Of a stretch of DNA of 64,000 bases, positions 16,385 through 25,046 are shown in pieces (position 1 is the first letter of the stretch; every line of letters starts with the position of its first letter). Below the pieces are notes generated by a model. The model worked only from the letters and a program-made list of their open reading frames with translations, ran no database searches and was not told the origin of the DNA. Made by a program: the position numbers and the translations under genes. Source of the DNA: CAXXOK01 sp964640955. GTDB taxonomy: Bacteria; Bacillota; Clostridia; Christensenellales; Aristaeellaceae. Location of the stretch: assembly GCA_964640955.1 (NCBI GenBank), contig CAZXJI010000006.1:81792-145791 (forward strand). Direction: 5' to 3'.

Positions 16385-17494
16385 TCAAACGTTGTTTTGT
16401 TTCCGCACGGGCCTGCGCCCGCGGCGGGGACTATGCTGCACCGCCTCGATCAGCTCGAGCACCGCGTCGGTGCCGTCCTTCACGGGGCAGGCGGCCAAAG
16501 CGGCTTTGAGCTCCTCCCGGTCGGCGAGCAGGGACAGCAGCGCCTCCGAAAGCGTCCGCTCGTTCATGTCCTCCTGGGCGAGCACCCGCGCCACGCCCTG
16601 CCGGCGGAAGCTTTCGGCATTCTTGATCTGGTCGCCGCGGCTGGCGGTGAGCGGATAGGGCACCAGCAGCATCGGCTTTTGCAGTGCCGCAAGCTCGCTT
16701 AAGGTGTTGCTGCCCGCGCGGCTTAAAACGATGTCCGCCGCGGCGAGCGCGTCGGGCATTTCCTCGCCTAGGAACTCCAGCTGGCAATAACCCGCAAGGC
16801 CGTCAAGCGTCGCGTCCAGGTTGCCGCGCCCGCACAGGTGCAGCACGTCCATTTGGGGCAGCAGCGCCGGCAGGCACCTGCGCAGGCAGAGGTTCACGCT
16901 TTGCGCGCCCTGGCTGCCGCCGGTCATGAGCAGCACCGGCTTTTGGCCGTCAAAGCCCGCCAGGGCGAGCCCCTTTTCCCGGCTGCCCCGGAACAGCGAA
17001 GGCCTAAGCGGCGTACCGGTCAGCACTCCCTTGTCGCCCAGCGACGCGGCGCACTCCTGAAACGTGGTCGCCACGCAGGTGACGAACCGGGCGCTGATGC
17101 GGTTGGCCAGCCCCGGCGTCAGGTCGCTTTCGTGGCAGACGGTGGGCACGCGGGCCAGCCACGCGCCGATCACCACGGGCACGCTGACGAACCCGCCCTT
17201 GGAAAAGCACACGTCGGGCCTGAGCCGGCGCATCAGCCACACGCTTTTCACCGCCCCGGCCAGCACGCGGAAGGGATCGGTAAAATTCTGAAGACTGAAA
17301 TAGCGGCGAAGCTTTCCGCTGGGCACGACGTGGTAGGTCACCTGCGGCAAACGGTCGATCATCTCGTGCTCGATGCCCTTGCCGGTGCCGATGTAGTGGA
17401 TGTCGTACCCCGCTTCCAAAAGGCGGGGGATCAGGCTTAAATGCGGCGTCACGTGGCCGGCCGTGCCCCCGCCCGTCAACACGATGCGCTTCAT
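16385..17494 (-). CDS. murG: UDP-GlcNAc:lipid I N-acetylglucosaminyltransferase MurG
   Basis: 369 residues. It makes lipid II from lipid I at the inner face of the membrane. The N-terminal glycine-rich loop is VLTGGGTAGHVTPHL; the C-terminal donor site has LLMTGGSQGAQSVN and SRAGSNTLSELAALQKPML. I start at the ATG giving MKRIVLTGG because AAAGGAG sits 9 bases upstream; longer in-frame starts would add over 100 residues of low-complexity sequence. Its C-terminus is basic (HSPRRGRRPVRKQNNV). First gene of the murG-glmM unit; a TATACT -10 is seen upstream near 17535 on the complement. Confidence 0.97.
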   Translation of the reverse strand: MKRIVLTGGGTAGHVTPHLSLIPRLLEAGYDIHYIGTGKGIEHEMIDRLPQVTYHVVPSGKLRRYFSLQNFTDPFRVLAGAVKSVWLMRRLRPDVCFSKGGFVSVPVVIGAWLARVPTVCHESDLTPGLANRISARFVTCVATTFQECAASLGDKGVLTGTPLRPSLFRGSREKGLALAGFDGQKPVLLMTGGSQGAQSVNLCLRRCLPALLPQMDVLHLCGRGNLDATLDGLAGYCQLEFLGEEMPDALAAADIVLSRAGSNTLSELAALQKPMLLVPYPLTASRGDQIKNAESFRRQGVARVLAQEDMNERTLSEALLSLLADREELKAALAACPVKDGTDAVLELIEAVQHSPRRGRRPVRKQNNV

Positions 17495-17601
17495 GCGTCG
17501 CGCTCCTTTACCAACAGGCTGCCTTTCAGTATACACGAAACGCAGGTTTTTTTCCACCCTTCGCCCAAAGCCGCCGCGTGCCCGTTTTCCGCCGCGGCGG
17601 C

Positions 17602-17630
17602 TTGCATTGCTGTCGCTTGCGCGGTATACT
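17602..17630 (+). promoter_or_regulatory. Sigma-A promoter for the phosphoglycerate mutase gene
   Basis: TTGCAT (17602-17607), 17-base spacer, TATACT (17625-17630), about 30 bases before the start codon. Confidence 0.65.
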
Positions 17631-17660
17631 GGCAAGGCAAACAGGTAAGGAGGTGGCTGA

Positions 17661-18944
17661 ATGAAATACGTACTGGTGATCGGCGACGGCATGGCGGACA
17701 CGGCACTCCCGGCGCTGAACGGCCAAACCCCGCTGGAATCCCTCGATTTGCCCGCGTTCGATCGCGTGGCGGGCTGCGCATGCGGCCGCGTGCGCACCGT
17801 GCCCGAGGGCCTCGCGCCGGGCAGCGATACCGCCATTTTGAGCATTTTCGGCAACGATCCGCGCACCTGCTACACGGGCCGGAGCGTTTTGGAAGCCGCA
17901 GGCATGGGCCTGACGCTCCCGGAGAGCGGCATCAGCTTCCGCGTCAACCTCTGCGCCGTGGAGGACGTAAAAGGGGCGCTGGTCATCCACAGCCACAACG
18001 GCGGAAACGTGCACGGCGAGGAAGCCGTGACGCTGATGAACGACCTGATTCAAACCCCCGCCTTCGCCGCCAAGATGAAGGACGCGGGCCTCACGATCCA
18101 CGTGACCGACACGTTCCGCCACATCGGCGTCATGGTCAGCCCCGCGCGCGACCTGGCCGCCGTGCGCCTCACCGAGCCGCACAACGTGCTGGAGCAGAAC
18201 ATCGCCGCGCATTTGCCGCATCTGGTCGCCGACACGGACGACGCGGCCGCGCGCAAGCTGTGCGCGGACGTCCGCGAACTGATGCTGATGAGCTACGAGG
18301 TGCTGAAAAACCACCCCGTCAACCGCAAACGCGTATCGCAGGGAAAGCTTCCCGCCAACATGGTCTGGCCCTGGGGCGCGGCGACGGCGATGAAGCTGGA
18401 CAGCTTCGAAGCCAAGTATCACAAGCGCGGCACGGTGGTCAGCGCCGTGCCGCTGGTGTGGGGCATCGCCACGCTGGGCGGGCTCAAAACCCCGCGCGTG
18501 CCGGGCGCCAACGGCGATCTGGACACCAACTACGCTGGCAAGGTGGACCGCGCGCTGAAAGCCCTGCTGGCCGAAGGGGACGATTTTGCCGCCGTGCATG
18601 TGGAAGCGCCGGACGAAATGGCCCACGCCGGAAACCTGGAACGCAAGCTGGAAGCCATCCGCCGCATCGATGAGCGCGTGGTGGCGCCGCTTCTGGACAG
18701 GCTTACGAAAAACGGCGAGGATTTCCGGCTTTTGTTGCTCAGCGACCATCCGACGCTGCTGACGACCCGCACGCACGACGCCGCGCCCGTGCCCTACGCC
18801 ATCTACGACAGCCGCACGGTCGCCCGGACCGTCGCCGGGGGTGGGCCCGCGCCCAGCCGCAAATTCAGCGAAAAGTCGTTTGCGAACGCACCGCTGCAAG
18901 ACGACGGCACGAAGCTGATGGGCATGCTGTTCGAGCAGGCGTAA
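17661..18944 (+). CDS. apgM: Cofactor-independent phosphoglycerate mutase, archaeal type (ApgM)
   Basis: 427 residues. It interconverts 3- and 2-phosphoglycerate without 2,3-bisphosphoglycerate, and belongs to the alkaline-phosphatase superfamily. Metal and nucleophile motifs are the N-terminal VIGDGMAD, the Ser/Asp motif GLAPGSDTAILSIFG and the C-terminal LLLSDHPTLLTTRTHD. HVEAPDEMAHAGN supplies further metal ligands. The length suits the archaeal branch (about 400) better than GpmI (about 510). AAGGAGG precedes the ATG. With gap at 62.7 kb, it is the second glycolytic gene of the window. Confidence 0.94.
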   Translation: MKYVLVIGDGMADTALPALNGQTPLESLDLPAFDRVAGCACGRVRTVPEGLAPGSDTAILSIFGNDPRTCYTGRSVLEAAGMGLTLPESGISFRVNLCAVEDVKGALVIHSHNGGNVHGEEAVTLMNDLIQTPAFAAKMKDAGLTIHVTDTFRHIGVMVSPARDLAAVRLTEPHNVLEQNIAAHLPHLVADTDDAAARKLCADVRELMLMSYEVLKNHPVNRKRVSQGKLPANMVWPWGAATAMKLDSFEAKYHKRGTVVSAVPLVWGIATLGGLKTPRVPGANGDLDTNYAGKVDRALKALLAEGDDFAAVHVEAPDEMAHAGNLERKLEAIRRIDERVVAPLLDRLTKNGEDFRLLLLSDHPTLLTTRTHDAAPVPYAIYDSRTVARTVAGGGPAPSRKFSEKSFANAPLQDDGTKLMGMLFEQA

Positions 18945-18993
18945 CGGCAGCCGTACCCGAGCCACGCATCCGCGCCCGCGGGAGGAATATGCC

Positions 18994-19545
18994 ATGACCA
19001 AGCTTCGCCGCTTTATCTGGTACCTGGCCAGCCGGCTTTTGCTGATACTGGTGCTTTTGGGGCTGTTCACCGTCACGTTTTACTACGCCATGAACGCCGC
19101 CAACATCTACGTCGTCTTAAAGGACGGCATGGCCAAGCGCGCCCAGGTCATCATGATGGACGAGGACGCGTCGGAGCTCAACAAGTTTTTCCAAAGCAGC
19201 TACCTGCAGCGGGATGAAAACCTGCTTTTGGCCGAGGACGGGCAGAGCCCCTACCGGCTTTACACCATCCGCGGCATCGACCATCGGCTGACCATGACGT
19301 GGATGTGGTGCTGGCCGTGGGACAATACGGCGCGCGCGGAGTTCGTGGAGCAGATTCCCCGGGTGGACGGCCGCGTGAACAGCGCCTACGCGGAAAAAGC
19401 CAAGGAGCTCTACGGCGAAAGCTACGAATCGCCCCCCGCGTGGCCCTACGCGCGTTACAGCGCGACGCTGGTGAAGGAAAACAACCAGTGGCACATCAAG
19501 AACATCGTGCTGAAGGAAACGCTGTCCGACGACAATACCGAGTGA
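18994..19545 (+). CDS. Membrane-anchored protein of unknown function
   Basis: 183 residues with one N-terminal membrane segment (about residues 10-34, RLLLILVLLGLFTVTFYYAM) and a 145-residue extracytoplasmic part. The mature domain has no cysteine apart from one and is rich in Trp (TMTWMWCWPWDNTA) around residues 107-120; it ends in a strand pattern (RYSATLVKENNQWHIKNIVL) like small immunity or DUF4878-type lipocalin-like folds. I do not recognise the family. It lies 49 bases after apgM, with GGGAGGA before the ATG, and shares its terminator. Confidence 0.7.
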   Translation: MTKLRRFIWYLASRLLLILVLLGLFTVTFYYAMNAANIYVVLKDGMAKRAQVIMMDEDASELNKFFQSSYLQRDENLLLAEDGQSPYRLYTIRGIDHRLTMTWMWCWPWDNTARAEFVEQIPRVDGRVNSAYAEKAKELYGESYESPPAWPYARYSATLVKENNQWHIKNIVLKETLSDDNTE

Positions 19546-19560
19546 ACGAAGACCATCGCT

Positions 19561-19595
19561 AAACCCGCCGGGTGTATAACCCGGCGGGTTTGATT
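19561..19595. terminator. Bidirectional terminator
   Basis: AAACCCGCCGGGT-gtata-ACCCGGCGGGTTT, a perfect 13-base stem (19561-19591) between converging genes. Confidence 0.85.
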
Positions 19596-19611
19596 GTTGA
19601 TGCGCTTTGTC

Positions 19612-20277
19612 TTACGCTCTCCCGTTCAGCCGGTCGATGAGCGGGCAGACCCCGGCGAGGCTTTGGAGGCAGTCGTCCACGTAGGGGACGAAGCGTTCGC
19701 CGTAGGGGAGCAGGTCGGGGATCATCACGCAGCGCGCGCCGGACGCGCGGATGGACTGAACGCCGTAATAGCTGTCCTCCACGCCCACGCATTCCGCGGG
19801 CGCCATGCCCAGGGCCGCCGCGGCCGCCAGGTAGATGTCCGGCGCGGGCTTGCCGCGGGGCACCTCGCCGCCGCAGACCAGCGCGTCGAAGCACGCGGCC
19901 ACGTCCGGCATGGCGGCGAAATACTCCTTCACCAGCGGGCGCACGGTGCTGGTGGCCAGTGCGGCCTTCACGCCCCGCGCCCTGAGCCCCGTCAGGCATT
20001 CCATCAGCCCCGGCTTGCGGGGCAGGGGATGCGCGCGGTTGTACTCGGAAAAGAAAGCGCGGAAGCGCTCGACCGCCTCGTCGTAGGGAAAATCCGACCC
20101 CTGGCCCTCCTGGTAAATGAGCTTGCATTCGTCGTTGGGCACGCCCAGCGTTTTCAGGTAGAACGCCTCGGAAATGGGGTGCCCGAGCTCCGTGGAAATT
20201 CGCACCATGGCCTGCTGACCCAGCTTTTCGGTGTCGAACAGCACCCCGTCCATATCGAAGATCGCCGCGCGAATCAT
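19612..20277 (-). CDS. HAD-family hydrolase (beta-phosphoglucomutase/phosphatase-like)
   Basis: 221 residues. HAD motif I is IFDMDGVLFDTE (nucleophile and acid/base Asp), motif II LATST, motif III the Lys in RGKPAPDIYL and motif IV VGVEDSYYGVQSI. The helical cap inserted after motif I places it in subfamily I, with beta-phosphoglucomutase and small phosphatases. The cap lacks a decisive specificity motif that I can read, so substrate is open. GGGAGG precedes the ATG. It lies 50 bases downstream of the flavoprotein gene and is probably cotranscribed. Confidence 0.88.
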   Translation of the reverse strand: MIRAAIFDMDGVLFDTEKLGQQAMVRISTELGHPISEAFYLKTLGVPNDECKLIYQEGQGSDFPYDEAVERFRAFFSEYNRAHPLPRKPGLMECLTGLRARGVKAALATSTVRPLVKEYFAAMPDVAACFDALVCGGEVPRGKPAPDIYLAAAAALGMAPAECVGVEDSYYGVQSIRASGARCVMIPDLLPYGERFVPYVDDCLQSLAGVCPLIDRLNGRA

Positions 20278-20327
20278 CGGTTCGCCTCCCGTGTCGTTAT
20301 TCGGTTTCCAGGTCGTTGGACGGTCAC

Positions 20328-21950
20328 TTATGCGTCCAGCGCCGCGCGCAGGCCGTCCACCGCCGCGCTCACGATGCCGCCCGCGTACCCCGCGCCCTCG
20401 CCCAGCGGGTACAGGCCGCCGACCGCGCTTTGCCGCCGCTCGTCCCTAAGCAGCCGTACCGGCGAGGAGGAGCGGGTCTCCGGCGCGGTGAGCAGCGCGT
20501 CGGGATGGTCGAACCCCTGAAGCTTCTTCCCCAGCAGCGGCAGCGCCAGGCGGAGGTCGTCGGTCACGAAGGACGGCAGGCAGGCGGCGATATCGCCGGG
20601 GAACACGCCCGGCCGATACGTGGGTGTGACGTCGCCGAAGCGCGTCGAGGGCCTGCGGGCCAGAAAATCGCCCACGCGCTGGCAGGGGGCGCGGTAGCCG
20701 CCGCCCAGCCGGAAGGCCGCGCGCTCGACGCTCCTTTGCAGTTCCACCCCGGCGAGCGGATCGGCGGAAGGGTAATCCGCGGGGCTTACGCCCACCAGCA
20801 GCGCCGCGTTGGCGTTTTCGCCGTCGCGCGCGTGCAGGCTCATGCCGTTTACGTTAAGCGCTTCCGGCTCGCTGGAGGCGTTGATCACCCGGCCGCCCGG
20901 ACACATGCAGAAGGTGTACGCCCCGCGCCCGTCCGGGGTGCGCACGTTCAGCTTGTACTCCGCGGGCGGCAGGCCCACAGCGCCCGCGGCGCGGCCGTAC
21001 TGGGCGCGGTCGATCAGCGCCTGGGGATGCTCCACGCGCACACCCATGGCGAAGGGCTTTGGCGCCATGGGCATGCCCATGTCCCGAAGCCAGCGGTAGG
21101 TGTCGCGCGCGCTGTGCCCGATAGCCAGGTAGACCGCGTCGGTCGCGAACGCGACCGGGGAAGCGTCCGGCCCCGCGACGGCCGAAACGCCCGCCACGCG
21201 CCCGTCCCGTACCGAAAGCCCGACCGCCCGGTGCCCAAAAAGCATCTCGCCGCCCAGCGCCGTAAGCTTTTCGCGGGCCGCGACCAGCACCCCGCGCAGT
21301 AGATCGGTGCCGATGTGGGGATGGGCCGAGATCAGAATGTCCTCCGGCGCGCCGCAGGCGACGAACGTCCGCAGCACCGTGCCGATCATCGGGTCGGAAA
21401 GCCCGCAGGTGAGCTTGCCGTCGCTGAACGCGCCCGCGCCGCCCTCGCCGAACAGCACGTTGCTCTCCGGGTCCAGCGCGCCGCCGGTCTCCAGCGCGTT
21501 TACGTCCTTTTCGCGCTCGCCGACCGGCTTGCCGCGCTCCAGCACGATGGGGCGCGCGCCGCGCACGGCCAGCCCCAGCGCGCAGAAAAGCCCCGCGGGG
21601 CCCGCGCCGATCACCACCGGCCAGGGGCGGCCCGCCGGGTAAGGGGCCGCCGGCAGGTGGAACACATCCGGGCGTTCGGCCCCGGCATCCGGCACGAAGG
21701 CGACCTCGTTGGGCCGAAAACGGTTTGCGAGCGCTGGCTCGGCCTTCGGGTCGGTCAGGCGCACGTCCAGCGTGAGGGTGATATGCACTTCGCCGTGCCC
21801 CCGCGCGTCCACGCTGCGCCGGGCGACCCGCACGCTTCGCAAGGCGGCGGGGGACAGGCGCAGGCGCGCGGCGGCCAGACGCGCGTAATCGGCGTCGCCG
21901 CATTGCGCGGCGGCCTCCGGCGATAGCCTGATCTGGTGCAAACGCAGCAT
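20328..21950 (-). CDS. NAD(P)/FAD-dependent dehydrogenase, COG2509-like
   Basis: 540 residues. An N-terminal ~105-residue domain (MLRLHQIRLSPEAAAQ onward) precedes the FAD-binding loop VVIGAGPAGLFCALGLA. A second family feature is NVLFGEGGAGAFSDGKLTCG; CMCPGGRVINASSEPEA lies mid-protein, and the C-terminus GLYPLGEGAGYAGGIVSAA closes the FAD site. This is the widespread uncharacterised COG2509 group. The reaction is unknown. GGGAGG precedes the ATG, and a good promoter lies 50 bases upstream. It diverges from the unknown three-gene cluster. Confidence 0.88.
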   Translation of the reverse strand: MLRLHQIRLSPEAAAQCGDADYARLAAARLRLSPAALRSVRVARRSVDARGHGEVHITLTLDVRLTDPKAEPALANRFRPNEVAFVPDAGAERPDVFHLPAAPYPAGRPWPVVIGAGPAGLFCALGLAVRGARPIVLERGKPVGEREKDVNALETGGALDPESNVLFGEGGAGAFSDGKLTCGLSDPMIGTVLRTFVACGAPEDILISAHPHIGTDLLRGVLVAAREKLTALGGEMLFGHRAVGLSVRDGRVAGVSAVAGPDASPVAFATDAVYLAIGHSARDTYRWLRDMGMPMAPKPFAMGVRVEHPQALIDRAQYGRAAGAVGLPPAEYKLNVRTPDGRGAYTFCMCPGGRVINASSEPEALNVNGMSLHARDGENANAALLVGVSPADYPSADPLAGVELQRSVERAAFRLGGGYRAPCQRVGDFLARRPSTRFGDVTPTYRPGVFPGDIAACLPSFVTDDLRLALPLLGKKLQGFDHPDALLTAPETRSSSPVRLLRDERRQSAVGGLYPLGEGAGYAGGIVSAAVDGLRAALDA

Positions 21951-21997
21951 GGCGCGCCTCCCGCATTGTAAAAGCTGCCGGTCCTTCCGGCGCGACT

Positions 21998-22026
21998 ATC
22001 CTACCATATCCCGGGCTCCGCCGCAA
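21998..22026 (-). promoter_or_regulatory. Promoter for the COG2509-like flavoprotein gene
   Basis: On the complement TTGCGG (22026-22021), 17-base spacer, TAGGAT (22003-21998). It lies back to back with the promoter at 22047. Confidence 0.55.
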
Positions 22027-22046
22027 GGCACGAACCCCCGAAACGA

Positions 22047-22075
22047 TTGACAGTCCCATGCACGAATGATAGACT
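22047..22075 (+). promoter_or_regulatory. Sigma-A promoter for the unknown three-gene cluster
   Basis: Perfect -35 TTGACA (22047-22052), 17-base spacer, TAGACT (22070-22075). Confidence 0.7.
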
Positions 22076-22126
22076 GACGGAGGGAAACGCGGCGGGCGCG
22101 CAGACGCCCGCGGAAAGGGGCCGTCC

Positions 22127-22555
22127 ATGCGGTTTTTCAACGGGGAAACGGGCGAACTGCTTCTCGGGCCGGATGCGCGCCTGTACGCGCACATGCCCGC
22201 GGAGGCGCTTTTCCGCGCCCGAACCGCCCTCGGGGGCGTGCCGGACGGGGTGCCGACCGCCGTAGACGAACCCGTGCCCTTTCCCGTCTTCGACGTGACG
22301 GACGGGAAGCTGAGCTGCGTGTGTTTCTTACGCGACGGGAAGCTTTCCGCGGTGGAATGTCAGGCGGCGGACGCGGGCAGGCATAAGCGGCGCACCGCCG
22401 AACGCCAGCGAGCCTTCCTGTTCGAGTGCCTGGGCGTTTCCGACCCGTACCCGGACAGCCTTCGCAGCGTTTCGCTGCGCTGCCCCTTCGGCGCGGCGCT
22501 GGTCGCCACCGACCCCCGCAGCGGCGAGGCGACCCTGCGCGTTACCTACCGGTAA
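22127..22555 (+). CDS. Unknown protein, 142 residues (cluster gene 1)
   Basis: I do not recognise it. It begins MRFFNGETGELLLGPDARLY, is soluble, and has no signal peptide. Three cysteines are spread through it (VCFLRDG, VECQAAD, FECLGV), with a basic stretch GRHKRRTAERQRAF around residue 87. The compact beta-rich start and helical middle suggest a single small domain. GGAAAGGGG precedes the ATG. It is the first gene after a strong promoter, 54 bases before the Syd-like gene. Confidence 0.6.
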   Translation: MRFFNGETGELLLGPDARLYAHMPAEALFRARTALGGVPDGVPTAVDEPVPFPVFDVTDGKLSCVCFLRDGKLSAVECQAADAGRHKRRTAERQRAFLFECLGVSDPYPDSLRSVSLRCPFGAALVATDPRSGEATLRVTYR

Positions 22556-22609
22556 GCACGGCAATGCCCGCGCGGCCGCACAGCGCCGCCGCGGCAAGGA
22601 GGAACCTGT

Positions 22610-23197
22610 ATGCCCAATCCTTTTTCCAACGTGATGCGCGATTATCTGGTGCGTTTCCAGCAGACCGCCCTCAGGGAGACGGGCCGGAGGCCGCTGACCT
22701 ACAAGCGTACGCCCATGGACGAGCAGCTGGTGCTGCCCGGCTGCCGCAGGCCGGGGTACGTGTTCTGGCAGCCCGTCGCCTGGCAGGACGGCAAGACGCC
22801 GCTGGGGAAAAACGCGAAGCTGTTCCATGAAACGATACTGGAATACGTGTCGGTGTGCCAGTTTCTGGAGATGCGCTTCCGCCTGCCGGTCGCACCCATG
22901 AACAGCCCGCTCAGCTTCGCCTACGACCGCGTGTTTGAAACCTACAAAAACACCGTTACCGCGCCGCCCTCGCGCGCTTTCGACGAGGCGGTGCTCTACC
23001 ACGAGCAGCACCCGGAAGAACCGCTCAGCTACTGCATGGCCGCCACCTGCGACGGCGGCGCGCCGGTCCGCATCCTGCTGGCCGCCGGGGACGGGCAGAT
23101 GCTGGTCGCGCGAACGGAGGAGGAAGGCGCGCCGGTTTCCTGCCGGCTGACGGTCGACCGGCTTTTGCCCAAGCTGCAGTTCGTATACGAGTTTTAG
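22610..23197 (+). CDS. Syd-like (SUKH superfamily) protein, tentative (cluster gene 2)
   Basis: 195 residues. By eye the order of features follows Syd: an N-terminal helix (MRDYLVRFQQTALRETGRRP), a central YVFWQPVAW that matches the VYWQP segment of Syd, a long helix with FHETILEYVSVCQF, then a strand-rich C-terminal half ending RLTVDRLLPKLQFV. Syd binds SecY in Enterobacteria, and the wider SUKH superfamily contains many toxin-immunity proteins. This assignment is from memory of the family pattern, not a search. AAGGAGG precedes the ATG; the next gene begins 26 bases after the stop. Confidence 0.6.
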   Translation: MPNPFSNVMRDYLVRFQQTALRETGRRPLTYKRTPMDEQLVLPGCRRPGYVFWQPVAWQDGKTPLGKNAKLFHETILEYVSVCQFLEMRFRLPVAPMNSPLSFAYDRVFETYKNTVTAPPSRAFDEAVLYHEQHPEEPLSYCMAATCDGGAPVRILLAAGDGQMLVARTEEEGAPVSCRLTVDRLLPKLQFVYEF

Positions 23198-23223
23198 GAA
23201 ACGGACGCAGGAAGGAGTCGCCA

Positions 23224-24966
23224 TTGACGAACAACCCAAGCGGCGTCGTCGCCTACGCGGATTTTGACGCGGAAGGCCTCGTCGCTCTCGCGAAAGCCGC
23301 CTTTATCAAGCCGCGGGAGACCCTGCCCGCGCGCTTTGCCGCTTTTTTGCCGCTTTTCCCGGCGGAACTGGCCGTGGATATGGACATTCCCACCCCGGGC
23401 AGGCGGCACGGCATGCGCCTGGCTCCAAACGGCGTGAGCGTGGAGCCGGCCGAGTACCACCGCAAGCTTTTCGAGCGCATGCCCGCCCTGTACGCGGCGG
23501 ACAACTATCTGCGCAACTTTACCTACGAGGGCCGCTACGTGGGCCATGGCGCGTTTACCGTGGACGAGGCGTGGGCGGAGGCGTTTCCGCAGTACCGCGC
23601 GTTTCTGGGCGACCGGCTCGTCGTCTACCTGATCGGGGGCGGAGCACAGGCCGTGGCCGTACCGGAAAGCGTCTATCCCCGCGCCGGCGGGATGCTCCCG
23701 GCCATGGAAAGCGCGATGGGGATCGTGCAAAGCGGCGCGGCGTACGTCCGCTACGCCCGCGCGCGCATCCTGGAGGGAGAAGCGTACGACGCGGAAGCCT
23801 TCGCCGCCGCGTTTCTTTCGCAGACGGAGCGAAAGGCCCTCGTGCTTTCGCAGGGGGAGTTGGAGCATGCCCTGCAGGAGATGGCCCTTTTGCAAAATCT
23901 GGGCGGCGGCGCGCCGGCGGGGGACGGCTATACCGAAAACGCGCGTTTGGCCGCGAAGGTGAACCAATACCAGCCCATGCGCTACGCGTGCGACTGGTTC
24001 CACCCCGAGACGGCGGAGGAGCGGGTCACCCGCCTTATCCAGCCCGCCTATCAGGAGAACGATTTTATCGGCGACCTGTGGACGCCCTACCCGGTTCTGG
24101 CGGCCGCCGTGGACCGGCGGGCGAAAACGCTGGACGCGCGCGGGTTGTGCGAAAGCTGCCAGATCGCCCCGCGCTACGATCCCCGGACCGGCGGCGGCCT
24201 CTACCCGGACACCGTCTACGTGGCGATGCTTCGCGACCGCGCGCCGATGCCCCTCGTGGCCGAGACGCGCAACAATCCCGCCTACGGCGCGGGAACGGAC
24301 GAAAACGGCGAGCCGTGCCATGCGGTGTTCCTGCAGGACAGCCGCGAGCTGATCCGCCAGGGGAAGCTGACGCTGGAACGCGTGGCCGTGACGATGCTCA
24401 ACCGGGAGGTGCCGCCGGATCGGTACCGGCGGATGCTCGCCCTGGCGGAGTTGCAGGAGCATAAGGGGCGGCTGATCGACGCCCTTTACGCCCGGGAGGC
24501 GGCGCGCAGGCAGGGCGAGACCGGCGGGCCTTCCCGCGAAAAGGCCGAAAAGCTGCTCGACGCCCGCGCGGAGCGCCTTTTCAAGATCGTAGAAAAGGAA
24601 AGCGAACGGCTGGCCCCGGTGCCGCCAAGCCCCTACGACGAGGATATCGCGTACCTGTGCGACAAAGAAAGCCGGCGCACCGCCGGAGAGGACGATGCCC
24701 GGCGCGATGAGGCGCGGGAAACGCGCATCGAGGCCGGTTACGCCATGCGCGCGCGTCTGACGCGCCTGAAATACGGAGAGGCGGAGAAGGACGGCGGCGA
24801 AGCCGACCCGCCGTCCGAAGAGCCGGACGACGGTCCGCCCGCCGCGACGCCGGAAACCGCTCCGGCCGCTTCCGCGACGCCGCAGCCCGCGCCCGCCGGG
24901 CCCGCCGCGACGAAGCCGCACGTTCCGCCCGCTAAAGGGCGCAAGCATACGAAACGAAGGCGCTGA
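23224..24966 (+). CDS. Unknown protein with disordered C-terminal tail, 580 residues (cluster gene 3)
   Basis: I do not recognise the family. It starts at TTG (MTNNPSGVVAYADFDAEGLV) with GGAAGGAG upstream. Residues 1-430 look globular and soluble. They contain a conserved-looking CX2C (LCESCQIAPRYD) near residue 313 and several Tyr/Trp-rich segments (YACDWFHPET, FIGDLWTPYPVL). Residues 430-510 are highly charged and probably coiled coil. The last 70 are an acidic then Pro/Ala-rich tail ending in a basic patch (KGRKHTKRRR). No signal peptide. It closes the three-gene cluster. Confidence 0.6.
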   Translation: MTNNPSGVVAYADFDAEGLVALAKAAFIKPRETLPARFAAFLPLFPAELAVDMDIPTPGRRHGMRLAPNGVSVEPAEYHRKLFERMPALYAADNYLRNFTYEGRYVGHGAFTVDEAWAEAFPQYRAFLGDRLVVYLIGGGAQAVAVPESVYPRAGGMLPAMESAMGIVQSGAAYVRYARARILEGEAYDAEAFAAAFLSQTERKALVLSQGELEHALQEMALLQNLGGGAPAGDGYTENARLAAKVNQYQPMRYACDWFHPETAEERVTRLIQPAYQENDFIGDLWTPYPVLAAAVDRRAKTLDARGLCESCQIAPRYDPRTGGGLYPDTVYVAMLRDRAPMPLVAETRNNPAYGAGTDENGEPCHAVFLQDSRELIRQGKLTLERVAVTMLNREVPPDRYRRMLALAELQEHKGRLIDALYAREAARRQGETGGPSREKAEKLLDARAERLFKIVEKESERLAPVPPSPYDEDIAYLCDKESRRTAGEDDARRDEARETRIEAGYAMRARLTRLKYGEAEKDGGEADPPSEEPDDGPPAATPETAPAASATPQPAPAGPAATKPHVPPAKGRKHTKRRR

Positions 24967-25046
24967 GCGCGACGCGCGAACGACGCCGGGATCCTGGCAA
25001 GATAATCCGCAGAGAATGCCTAACCGATTAACGAGGAGGGATTTCC

